This document shows positions 1 through 6,567 of a stretch of 53,354 bases of DNA, in pieces; position 1 is the first letter of the stretch, and each line of letters starts with the position of its first letter. Origin of the DNA: JBFXAN01 sp050184225 (lineage in GTDB: Bacteria > Chloroflexota > Dehalococcoidia > CAUJGQ01); contig JBFXAN010000026.1 of assembly GCA_050184225.1 (NCBI GenBank), forward strand, positions 1-53,354, given 5' to 3'. The notes under the pieces are model-generated. The model did no database searches and was not told the origin of the DNA. It saw only the letters and a program-made list of their open reading frames with translations. Both the position numbers and the translations under genes were made by a program.

Positions 1-1
1 G

Positions 2-106
2 CATCGCGCCAAGACCTTCCACGGCTTGCTCACCCGCGTGATGGCCAAGCTCGCCGCGCTCACGTTTCGCGCCGTCTGGCAGCAGGCAGGCGTCGATCTC
101 GAGTGA
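2..106 (+). pseudogene. Transposase C-terminal fragment (cut by window edge)
   Basis: An open frame enters from the left edge and ends in TGA at 104-106, giving the last 34 residues of a protein. The pattern (HRAKTFHGLLTRV, then AAKL-like alanine/leucine stretch, then a short acidic tail) resembles the C-terminus of IS982/IS5-like DDE transposases, which end in a helical segment of this type. The family call is tentative because the DDE core lies outside the window. Its stop codon is directly followed by hsdS-like coding sequence that lacks a normal N-terminus, so the insertion sequence probably sits inside hsdS. The exact terminal inverted repeat cannot be defined from one end only. Confidence 0.45.
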
Positions 107-1485
107 ACTCACATCAGTCGCCTAAGGCTCCGTCAAGGGCACGCCAGAGGGTGAGATCGGGCGATGTGCTCGTCTCCATGACTCGGCCAAACTTGAACGC
201 GGTCGCAATTGTTCCTGACATCTACGAAGGCGCCATCGCTTCCACAGGTTTCCATGTTCTTCGGGCACAAGCGGCTGATCCGAGGTGGCTGCTTTGCGTG
301 GTACGAACCGGGCGGTTTGTTCGTGCCATGTCTGAATTGGTGCAGGGCGCACTATACCCAGCCGTTCGGCCGAAGGACATCCGTGCGTTCGAGGTCTCCC
401 TACCGCCACTCGCTGAGCAACGCCGGATCGTCGCCGCGATCGAGGCGGTGCTCGCGCGAGTGAACGCGGCGCGTGAGCGGCTGTCGCGGACGCGGGACAA
501 CCTCAAACGCTACCGCGCGGCCGTGCTCAACGCGGCAGTCGAGGGGCGGCTGACGGAGGACTGGCGGGCAGAACACGCCGGCGAGGTCGAGCCGGCCGAG
601 GTGCTGCTGCGGCACATCCTCGACGAACGGCGGCGGCTGTGGGAGGAGGCGGAAAAAGCGCGGTACGCAGCGGCAGGCAAGCGGGCGCCGTTCGATTGGC
701 GGTCGCGGTACAAGGAGCCGGCTGCACCGGACACGAGCGAGTTGCCAGAATTGCCGGACGGTTGGCTGTGGACGAGTACCGACCAGCTTGTCTCCTATCT
801 GCGTAACGGCTTGGCGCAGAAACCGCAGCTTGACCCGCCCGGCCACCGAATCCTGCGTATCAGTGCCGTGCGGCCGATGTCAGTAGACCTTTCAGATGTC
901 CGCTATCTACGAGAACCCCCGGACAAAGTCCGTGGGTTTTGGATCGAGGACGGCGATCTCTTGCTGACTCGATATAACGGGAGCGTCGATTTGCTTGGTG
1001 TTGCGGGCAAGGTCCGAGACTGCTCGGAGCCGACGCTTCATCCCGACAAGCTGATCCGAGTTCGGACTGTAGTGCCCGAACCGTTAGCCGACTATTTGGA
1101 ACTGACTCTAAATGTCGGCGAGTCTCGTCGTCATCTCGAACGACGGGCGCGGTCATCCGCAGGACAGACCGGAATCTCTGGACAGGATGTGCGAGAGACG
1201 CCAGTCCCGTTGCCACCCCTCACCGAACAGCAGGTGGTTATTCAGCGCGTCGGGCGGCTGCTCAGCCTTGCATCGGCCATCGACACGCGAATTGCGACAG
1301 CCTTGGCCCAGACGGAACGAATGAAGGATGCGCTACTCGCAAAGGCGTTCCGCGGCGAGTTGGTGCCGCAGGACCCAGCGGACGAGCCGGCGGCGGTGAT
1401 GCTGGAACGGCTGCGGTCCGCACATGGTGAAGATCGCACTCCCCGCACGGGTCATCCTCGCGGACGGCCCAGACAAGCACGATAG
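103..1485 (+). pseudogene. hsdS: Type I restriction enzyme specificity subunit HsdS, 5'-truncated
   Basis: HsdS selects the DNA target of a type I restriction-modification complex through two target-recognition domains (TRDs) separated by conserved helices. The first clear homology (GDVLVSMTRPNLNAV) is mid-TRD1, so the first part of TRD1 is missing. The central conserved region (LPPLAEQRRIVAAIEAVLAR), TRD2 (starting near LPDGWLWTS) and the distal conserved region (LPPLTEQQ, then KDALLAKAFRGELVPQ) are intact. The GTG at 103 overlaps the transposase stop codon and is the only early start, so any product would be a half-TRD protein. No hsdM or hsdR is present in the window; they may lie to the left. 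I read this as hsdS disrupted by an insertion sequence. Confidence 0.8.
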
Positions 1486-1575
1486 CTTCATCGAGGGCAG
1501 AGAGCACGCGGCTCTAACACTGTGTATGCTTATAACTCGACACTCCTCTTATATTTCGATAGCCAAGAAGGTATC

Positions 1576-1929
1576 ATGACAACGTACTCCGTCATCTACT
1601 ACCGAGCCGCAGACGGCGAGTGTGATGTCAAGGACTTCCTGAACGGGCTGCAATCGAAGGCGCGGGCAAAGTGTTTCGCGTATATCAAGCGCCTCCGGGA
1701 CGGGCCGCCACTGCCGACGAGCCATGCTAAGCACTTGGACGGACGCATCTGGGAGTTGCGTCCGGAGTGGGGTGGAACTGAGTACCGCATCCTCTATGCC
1801 CGGCTCAGCGGCCGCAGAACCTTTGTGTTGCTCGTGGCGTTCACGAAGAAGCGTTGGGAGGTTCGGCCCGAGGATATCGACAAAGCGAAGCGACGGCTCA
1901 CAGACTACGAATCGAGGAACCTGGCGTGA
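1576..1929 (+). CDS. higB: HigB-like toxin (phage Gp49/RelE superfamily), TAC module gene 1
   Basis: A 117-residue protein of the HigB/Gp49-like (RelE-fold) type, normally ribosome-dependent mRNA endonucleases. Supporting features are the length, an N-terminal strand (YSVIYYRAADG), a helical segment with AKCFAYIKRLRDG, then KHLDGRIWELRPEWGGTEYRILY and a late VAFTKKRWEVRPEDIDKAKRR, the usual arrangement of this family. The ATG at 1576 is preferred over upstream codons because AAGAAGGT precedes it at good spacing. The stop TGA overlaps the ATG of the antitoxin gene by one base, implying translational coupling. Together with the two following genes it forms a toxin-antitoxin-chaperone (TAC) operon. 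The catalytic assignment is by family, not proven here. Confidence 0.82.
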   Translation: MTTYSVIYYRAADGECDVKDFLNGLQSKARAKCFAYIKRLRDGPPLPTSHAKHLDGRIWELRPEWGGTEYRILYARLSGRRTFVLLVAFTKKRWEVRPEDIDKAKRRLTDYESRNLA

Positions 1930-2522
1930 TGGACGATCTTGACCGCCACATTGAGCAACAAGTTGAGGCAGATCCGGCATTCGCTGATCTGCTGCGGGAA
2001 GCTGAGGCCGAACTCAACTTCGGTCTTGAGTTGGCACGCCTCCGCGAAATGCGTGGCTGGACACAGCGAGAACTTGCCGCTCGCGCACAGATGCCGCAAT
2101 CAGCCATTGCTCGGCTGGAGAAGGCAGGACGAGTACCGACGCTGACCACACTTTGGCGACTCACCGACGCCTTGAATGCGACGATTATGCTCGGTCCGGA
2201 TCTTACGGTGAAACTTGTGGACCGCGTTGCGGAAACTGCGATCACCGCTGTACCGACCAAACAGGTTTCTGTCGCAACGATGGATACGACGGAAAGTCCT
2301 CGGATCGGGTACGCGGCATTCACCTCTAGTTTTCTCTTCCATGCTGAAGGAGATCACACGCTCCTCCTAGGCAAAGGAACCTACGTCGTGCATCCTCACG
2401 GAATTCATGCCCTGGGTTCACCTCCCAAAGCTATGCAGATTCAGGGGATCGCCGCAGCTTCCATGATCCAGCCAGCCTCTAGCGGTTTCGAGCGTGAGAC
2501 CTCATACCAATCGGTCGGATAG
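1929..2522 (+). CDS. higA: HigA-like HTH antitoxin with long C-terminal (chaperone-addiction-like) extension
   Basis: A 197-residue Xre/HigA-type antitoxin. Residues about 35-85 form the HTH (LARLREMRGWTQRELAARA, recognition helix around MPQSAIARLEK). Simple HigA proteins of about 100 residues end soon after this; here nearly 100 further residues follow. This tail includes a hydrophobic, aggregation-prone stretch (YAAFTSSFLFHAEG, HTLLLGKGTYVVH). In toxin-antitoxin-chaperone systems such as mycobacterial HigBA-Rv1957, a C-terminal chaperone-addiction (ChAD) segment makes the antitoxin depend on its SecB-like partner, which is the next gene. I infer the same role for this tail. The start ATG overlaps the toxin stop (TGATG). 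It probably also represses the operon. Confidence 0.82.
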   Translation: MDDLDRHIEQQVEADPAFADLLREAEAELNFGLELARLREMRGWTQRELAARAQMPQSAIARLEKAGRVPTLTTLWRLTDALNATIMLGPDLTVKLVDRVAETAITAVPTKQVSVATMDTTESPRIGYAAFTSSFLFHAEGDHTLLLGKGTYVVHPHGIHALGSPPKAMQIQGIAAASMIQPASSGFERETSYQSVG

Positions 2523-2532
2523 AAGGCCAACA

Positions 2533-3063
2533 ATGGATTACTCCCCGCTCCAGCCGATGCGGTTCTGGGTGGACGAGAGCCGTGTCGTCGCCAACGCTGA
2601 ATATGAGGGACCCTCATCGCCAACCAGGTTGCCGAAAGTTAGCCTAAATATCCAGGTTGCTGAAGGCAAATCCGATGACGGACGGCCAATATACCACTGC
2701 CAGCTCAAAGTAAACCTGGCGCCGGATCTGCCGGATCAGCCTCTTACCTATGACGTGGATCTGGCGGTTTCCGGCTTCTTCACGTTCGCTCAAGAAGTGG
2801 AGCTATCACCGCCGGAAATGTCACGCTTGGTCGCGTTCAATGGCATCGCCATGCTCTACGGATTTGCCCGCGATGCCATCCTTCAGCAGACATCCCTCGG
2901 ACCACACGGCCCCCTCATGCTACCGGCCGTCAACCTCACAGAGATTGCTGCACAACTCCAACCACCCGCTCCGCCGGCGGAAACGACGGAAGAGGCGCGC
3001 CTAGACAGTCCAGTTCGGCGCCGTACTCGGAAAAAACGTTCAGCAGAGACCAATCCTGACTAA
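2533..3063 (+). CDS. SecB-like chaperone of a toxin-antitoxin-chaperone module
   Basis: A 176-residue SecB-family protein. The N-terminal half has the alternating beta-strand pattern of SecB (VSLNIQVAEGKSDDG, YHCQLKVNLAPDL, LAVSGFFTFAQEVEL). The C-terminal half carries the signature helix and loop: AMLYGFARDAILQQTSLGPH followed by LMLPAVNL, matching the SecB pattern of YARE-helix, G-x-x-P-L-x-L-x-P-V-N. A basic tail (RRRTRKKRS) is added. The ATG at 2533 has GAAGG 6-7 bases upstream; the gap to the antitoxin stop is 10 bases. Housekeeping SecB is largely a proteobacterial protein; SecB-like genes adjacent to toxin-antitoxin pairs are the chaperones of TAC systems, where they fold and protect the antitoxin. 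Context therefore favours TAC function over general export. Confidence 0.85.
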   Translation: MDYSPLQPMRFWVDESRVVANAEYEGPSSPTRLPKVSLNIQVAEGKSDDGRPIYHCQLKVNLAPDLPDQPLTYDVDLAVSGFFTFAQEVELSPPEMSRLVAFNGIAMLYGFARDAILQQTSLGPHGPLMLPAVNLTEIAAQLQPPAPPAETTEEARLDSPVRRRTRKKRSAETNPD

Positions 3064-3145
3064 GCTAGTTTCTCTCGAATGTCGTGCCGATACCGGCTGG
3101 CGCAGCTCGTGGTTTGGCTCTCTGGAGACTAGTGACCCCTTTGGA

Positions 3146-3535
3146 TCAGACGGTCACAAGATCACGCTCGACGCGCCTCGCCAAGGCCGTCATGCCCTCT
3201 CGCGGGTCGATAATCTCGTGGGCGACGACCCTGATGCTCTGCACTGCATCGAGGAAGTCCTCTGTCGGCGTCTCCGGCTGCTCGACCACAGCAATCGTCT
3301 GCACACCCGGCCGTTGCTTGAGGTCGAAGAGCTCGAATGCCTTTGCATCTGCCGTCTGCGAGATGTTGTATCGACGCTGCTGCGTCAGTTTGATCATTTC
3401 GATCACGACTTCATTTCCCTGGCGGTTGCGGTAGAAGAAGTCGGGCTGTCGGACGCGATGGGTAAAACGGCCCTGAACATCGGCCCGTACTTTGATCTGA
3501 CCCCGCTTGATCGCTGGCGCAAGCAACTTCCTCAT
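3146..3535 (-). CDS. C-terminal part of DUF3037-type protein (probably frameshifted from upstream gene)
   Basis: A 129-residue frame on the minus strand. Its ATG (3533-3535) overlaps the stop of the DUF3037 gene as ATGA. Content: basic N-terminus (KLLAPAIKRGQIKVRADVQG), an aromatic/basic patch (FTHRVRQPDFFYRNRQGNEV), a predicted strand/helix core (VIEMIKLTQQRRYN) and VQTIAVVEQPETPTEDF. The frame stays open upstream of the ATG and reads sensibly (RAPFEQ before the Met) back to a run of seven C residues (minus strand) at 3562-3568. One additional C, or a -1 slip on that run, would fuse both frames into one protein of about 281 residues. It may be a genuine translationally coupled gene or the back half of a broken one; I favour the latter. 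Function unknown. Confidence 0.6.
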   Translation of the reverse strand: MRKLLAPAIKRGQIKVRADVQGRFTHRVRQPDFFYRNRQGNEVVIEMIKLTQQRRYNISQTADAKAFELFDLKQRPGVQTIAVVEQPETPTEDFLDAVQSIRVVAHEIIDPREGMTALARRVERDLVTV

Positions 3536-3990
3536 TTGCTCAAACGGCGCTCTGGGATCTCGGGGGGGAAGGCGGGCTTCCTCGTGATCGGCTTCACCAG
3601 TCGGATAACCAGGTCAGCCGCTGCATCTTCCATTGCGGCACGACTCTCGTCGGCGTACTCGATGAAGAGCACTCGACCGAGCGTGAATCGCTCCGGCAGT
3701 TGATCACGCAGCGCATCGAGAAATGCCGGCGACCACGGCTGGATTTCTTCAGGGCCTTGAATGTTGAACCGGAGGATCGGACCGCTCACCAAGCGCTCGG
3801 CGTATTCGGTAAAGTAGGGAATGGTTGCCGCATCGACGTAAGGATCGCACACCCTCATGCGGTCCAGCGCGACGGGATCAGTCTTGAAGACAGCGCCGGC
3901 CGGCCCGCTGGCGATGACGGCGATGTTAATCGGTTCGTCCCTCGCGGGATCGGGGATGTAGCGCACAATGGCATATGTTCCGGCTGGCAT
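3532..3990 (-). CDS. DUF3037 domain protein
   Basis: A 152-residue protein opening with YAIVRYIPDPARDEPINIAVI, the hallmark of the DUF3037 family (a strand then RDEPxNIGV-type motif). The biochemical function of DUF3037 is not known, but its genes are commonly found next to HipA_2-type kinase homologues, as here. A good ribosome site (GAGGTGCAGCC) precedes the ATG; the gap to the kinase gene is 9 bases, so both are one transcript. The last residues (after PAFPPE) are encoded just after a 7-base C run and look non-native: the alternative frame continues as convincing protein for another 130 residues. This gene may therefore be the front half of a frameshifted longer gene. Confidence 0.72.
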   Translation of the reverse strand: MPAGTYAIVRYIPDPARDEPINIAVIASGPAGAVFKTDPVALDRMRVCDPYVDAATIPYFTEYAERLVSGPILRFNIQGPEEIQPWSPAFLDALRDQLPERFTLGRVLFIEYADESRAAMEDAAADLVIRLVKPITRKPAFPPEIPERRLSK

Positions 3991-3999
3991 GGCTGCACC

Positions 4000-4815
4000 T
4001 CAGAAGAGACCAGGTAACACGGCCCGTGCCTTCTCATCAACGATCGCTTTGAGTCGAGCGGATCTGTCTACCAGGAAATCGATCACCGCCTGCGCCTCTG
4101 AAGCTGAGAGCCACTGATCCGGGGTGCTGTTCACTATATCCATGATACTCGGTGCAGAACAAGCGTCCTGAACACGACGGACGGCAGCACGCAGATCTGG
4201 TGCGTTGTTGATGCGGGCGCGGAGGCGTGGCTCGCGGATCCAGTACTGAGGGTCGTCCAAACCTGGGAATGCGGCAATTGTTGCCGGCGTGACACCCGGC
4301 GGCATAAGTGCGCGATCATGGTCGGAGACGAACAACTGATAGATCGCGGTCGTCGGATCGAGCCGACGCGCGGTGACATTCTTCGTGTGACGGTCGGGGT
4401 TTCGAATAAAGGCATCAAATGCCGCTACCTCGTAGCACGCGCGTGGGTTTTCGATGCGCGAGAGAATGTCGGGATGAGTCGCGACGGTCGCCCACATTGC
4501 CTGCGGAATGCGCCGCCATCCGATAGCCAGACAGTCGGTGTGCTGAACGACAACCACATCAAGCGCCGGCACATCGCATTGGAGCGCCAACAGCCCCGCG
4601 ATCCACTCATTCGCGCATAGGTACGGATGATTGTCCCGCGACCACTCCGCGCACTTGATCACGAACTCTTCGGCGCCATGGTCGCGACAGCGTACGATCA
4701 ACGGCGCCGATGCGCTGGGCAGGCCGTTGCCTGCCGGGCCGATAACGGCCGTCACGACCAGAGGCCGCAGAGACGCTTGGATTGCCTCCTGTACTGCCGA
4801 CTTCAGTGCTGTCAT
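4000..4815 (-). CDS. HipA_2-type kinase-fold protein
   Basis: A 271-residue protein with the kinase motifs of HipA-like proteins: a lysine strand (EEFVIKCAEW), a catalytic loop FDAFIRNPDRHTKNV (the N-x-DR-H-x-x-N type of HipA) and a metal-binding SDHDRAL. This matches the short 'HipA_2' family rather than full HipA, because the N-terminal HipA_N domain and a HipB-like HTH partner are absent. HipA proteins phosphorylate translation factors such as Glu-tRNA synthetase; the substrate of the HipA_2 group is unknown. The ATG at 4815 is preceded by AGGA. It is the first gene of a minus-strand operon with the DUF3037 gene(s), lying between a TAC module and an integrase, which suggests a mobile stress or defence function (inference). 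Confidence 0.72.
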   Translation of the reverse strand: MTALKSAVQEAIQASLRPLVVTAVIGPAGNGLPSASAPLIVRCRDHGAEEFVIKCAEWSRDNHPYLCANEWIAGLLALQCDVPALDVVVVQHTDCLAIGWRRIPQAMWATVATHPDILSRIENPRACYEVAAFDAFIRNPDRHTKNVTARRLDPTTAIYQLFVSDHDRALMPPGVTPATIAAFPGLDDPQYWIREPRLRARINNAPDLRAAVRRVQDACSAPSIMDIVNSTPDQWLSASEAQAVIDFLVDRSARLKAIVDEKARAVLPGLF

Positions 4816-5121
4816 GTCAATCCTGATAGTTCGCCTTCGTGGGAGCGTACAGGATGCGTTTAAGTAGCGTCCACGTCCATTTGTCGCGGCTACCGGCTCT
4901 GACGAATAAGCCGTTAGCAGCGCCAGATCGGAGGCGATTGTGAGTGCCGATCACAGGAGTCAACCTTTGCGTGCGGTCTATCGCGCGAGGCAAGTAGGCA
5001 CCGACGAGTTGCTCTCGTGCCCTTCAGAGGCCCAACACGACGCCACAGGAGCAGGATTCATCAACCAGCCTCACGGTTAGATGTGTTCTCCGGTTCTGAT
5101 GTGCCCGCTTGTCTACACCGC
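4816..5121. other. Intergenic region of the island, no gene recognised
   Basis: Part of a 385-bp gap between the divergent kinase operon (minus) and the excisionase/integrase operon (plus). No open frame with a credible start and ribosome site was found. The kinase promoter should lie within the first 60 bases (AGGATTGAC ribosome site just before its ATG). I see no tRNA, CRISPR or clear attachment-site duplication. Composition is less G+C-rich than the chromosomal part of the window. Confidence 0.5.
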
Positions 5122-5192
5122 TATTCTGTGTACGACCACGGAATAAGGGAGGCAAGCAGTAGTTTATACTGTGCACGGACACGGAAATGAGG
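5122..5192 (+). promoter_or_regulatory. Promoter and dyad operator candidate for the xis-int operon
   Basis: A dyad TATTCTGTG (5122-5130), 6-bp spacer, CACGGAATA (5137-5145) has 9-bp arms with one mismatch. It lies 20 bp upstream of a -10 box TATACT (5165-5170), and a ribosome site GAGG (5189-5192) follows before the GTG at 5201. No convincing -35 box is visible. The dyad is in the position expected for autoregulation by the small HTH protein or for an excisionase binding site. Seen in sequence; the function is inferred. Confidence 0.45.
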
Positions 5193-5200
5193 TAGACTGA

Positions 5201-5416
5201 GTGGTAGAAAGAGGTCGCGATTTGCTGACCGTGGCAGAAGCAGCGTCGGAATTGGGTCTGACCGTCCGTGGCATACAAGATCGGCTCCTGCGCGGCCTGA
5301 TGCACGGTGAGCGGGTCAGCCCGCGCCTCTGGATGATCTCACGGGCAGAAGTCGAACGGTGGAAGACACTCGGCCGGCAGCGGCCAGGGCGCAAGCCGAA
5401 GAAGGAGACGGAGTGA
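5201..5416 (+). CDS. Excisionase-like small HTH protein
   Basis: A 71-residue protein with the MerR/excisionase-type winged helix: LLTVAEAASELGLTVRGIQDR (helix-turn-helix), RLLRGLMHGERVSPRLWMISRAEVERW (wing and third helix), then a basic tail (RQRPGRKPKKE). Such proteins, placed directly before a tyrosine integrase, direct excision or control integrase expression. The GTG start has GAGG 8-9 bases upstream. Its stop TGA overlaps the integrase ATG (TGATG), so translation is coupled. It could alternatively be a plain transcription regulator. Confidence 0.75.
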   Translation: MVERGRDLLTVAEAASELGLTVRGIQDRLLRGLMHGERVSPRLWMISRAEVERWKTLGRQRPGRKPKKETE

Positions 5417-6567
5417 TGGTGGCGGCAAGTAAGCAAAAGACCGGACGCAAGCGCGGCAACAACGAGGGTAACATCCGGCAGCGCACGCATGATGGGCGCT
5501 GGGAGGCGCGCGTCACCCTACCGAACGGGCAACGCAAGAGCTACATGGGCAAGACGCGCAAGGAAGTTGCGGACAAGATGGCGGTCGCGCTCCGCGATCT
5601 CCACCGTGGGCTACCGATACCGATCGGCCGCGAGACGTTCGGTCAGTTCCTCGATCGCTGGCTGCGGGACGTAGTGAAGCCGAGCGTTCGACCTGGCACA
5701 TACGAGAGCTATGAGCAGAAGGTTCGCGTTCATATCAAGCCTGCGCTCGGCAAGTGGCCGCTCGATCAGGTGACACCGCAACGCATCCAGGCGTTCATGA
5801 ACGAGAAGCGCGAGGCGGGACAGTCGCCGCGATCCGTGCAGTATCTCCGGGCGATCATTCGCCGGGCGCTCAGTCAGGCGCTCAAGTGGGATCTCGTCAC
5901 TCGCAACGCAGCGACGCTCGTGGACCCACCCCGGCTCAAGCGGCGCGAGGCGTCGATCTTCTCGGCGGAGCAGGCGCGAACGCTGCTCGACGCGCTGAAG
6001 GGTGATCGCCTTGAACCTCTGGTCATGCTTACTCTGGCGACCGGGTTGAGGCGTGGCGAGGTGCTGGGACTGCGCTGGGCTGACGTTGATCTCGACGCGG
6101 GAACGTTGACAGTTCGCGGCCAATACCAGCGAATGGAGGGTGTGTGGACCTTCGTAGAGCCGAAGTCGGACACAAGCCGCCGGGCGCTTGCCCTGCCTGG
6201 ATTTGTCATCGCCGCATTGCGGACACACCGGACCCGGCAGCTTGAGGAGCGGCTCAGCATCGGCTCGGAGTGGGAAGATTACGGCCTCGTGTTCCCTACG
6301 GCGACGGGCGCGCCGCAGGACGGTAGTAGCCTATCCCATCAATTCGCCAAGCGGGTCAAGCGTGCGGGCCTGCCGGCGGTTCCCTTCCACGGCCTTCGAC
6401 ACAGCGTGGCGACGTTATTGCTTGCCAAGGGGTTAACGCTCGGCGAGATTCAGAAGGTGTTGGGGCACTCGCAGATAAGCCTGACGGCAAACCTGTACGC
6501 GCACGCCGCGCCGGAGATTGCCCAGCGGGCGGCGGACACAATGGATGCCGTCTTTGGGACTGGCTAG
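5416..6567 (+). CDS. int: Tyrosine recombinase / integrase
   Basis: A 383-residue phage-type tyrosine integrase. Order of parts: basic N-terminal arm-binding domain (NEGNIRQRTHDGRWEARV), SAM-like core-binding domain (about 73-165), catalytic domain (about 180-375). Catalytic residues are present: Arg212 (ATGLRRGEVLGLRW), Lys250 (EPKSDTSRR), His325 and Arg328 (HGLRHSVATLLL), His351 (LGHSQISLT) and the nucleophile Tyr361 (NLYAHAAPE). The ATG at 5416 overlaps the excisionase stop codon, and upstream in-frame codons run through that gene, so this start is preferred. The nearest tRNA gene, tRNA-Lys at 7793-7863, is the likely attachment site. The gene appears intact, so the island may still be mobile. 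Confidence 0.92.
   Translation: MVAASKQKTGRKRGNNEGNIRQRTHDGRWEARVTLPNGQRKSYMGKTRKEVADKMAVALRDLHRGLPIPIGRETFGQFLDRWLRDVVKPSVRPGTYESYEQKVRVHIKPALGKWPLDQVTPQRIQAFMNEKREAGQSPRSVQYLRAIIRRALSQALKWDLVTRNAATLVDPPRLKRREASIFSAEQARTLLDALKGDRLEPLVMLTLATGLRRGEVLGLRWADVDLDAGTLTVRGQYQRMEGVWTFVEPKSDTSRRALALPGFVIAALRTHRTRQLEERLSIGSEWEDYGLVFPTATGAPQDGSSLSHQFAKRVKRAGLPAVPFHGLRHSVATLLLAKGLTLGEIQKVLGHSQISLTANLYAHAAPEIAQRAADTMDAVFGTG

Noticed and set aside
2533..3063. Gene 2533 as the organism's general export chaperone SecB
   Set aside because: It is tightly linked to a toxin-antitoxin pair in a mobile island and has a basic tail, so a TAC chaperone role is more likely; a general export role cannot be excluded.
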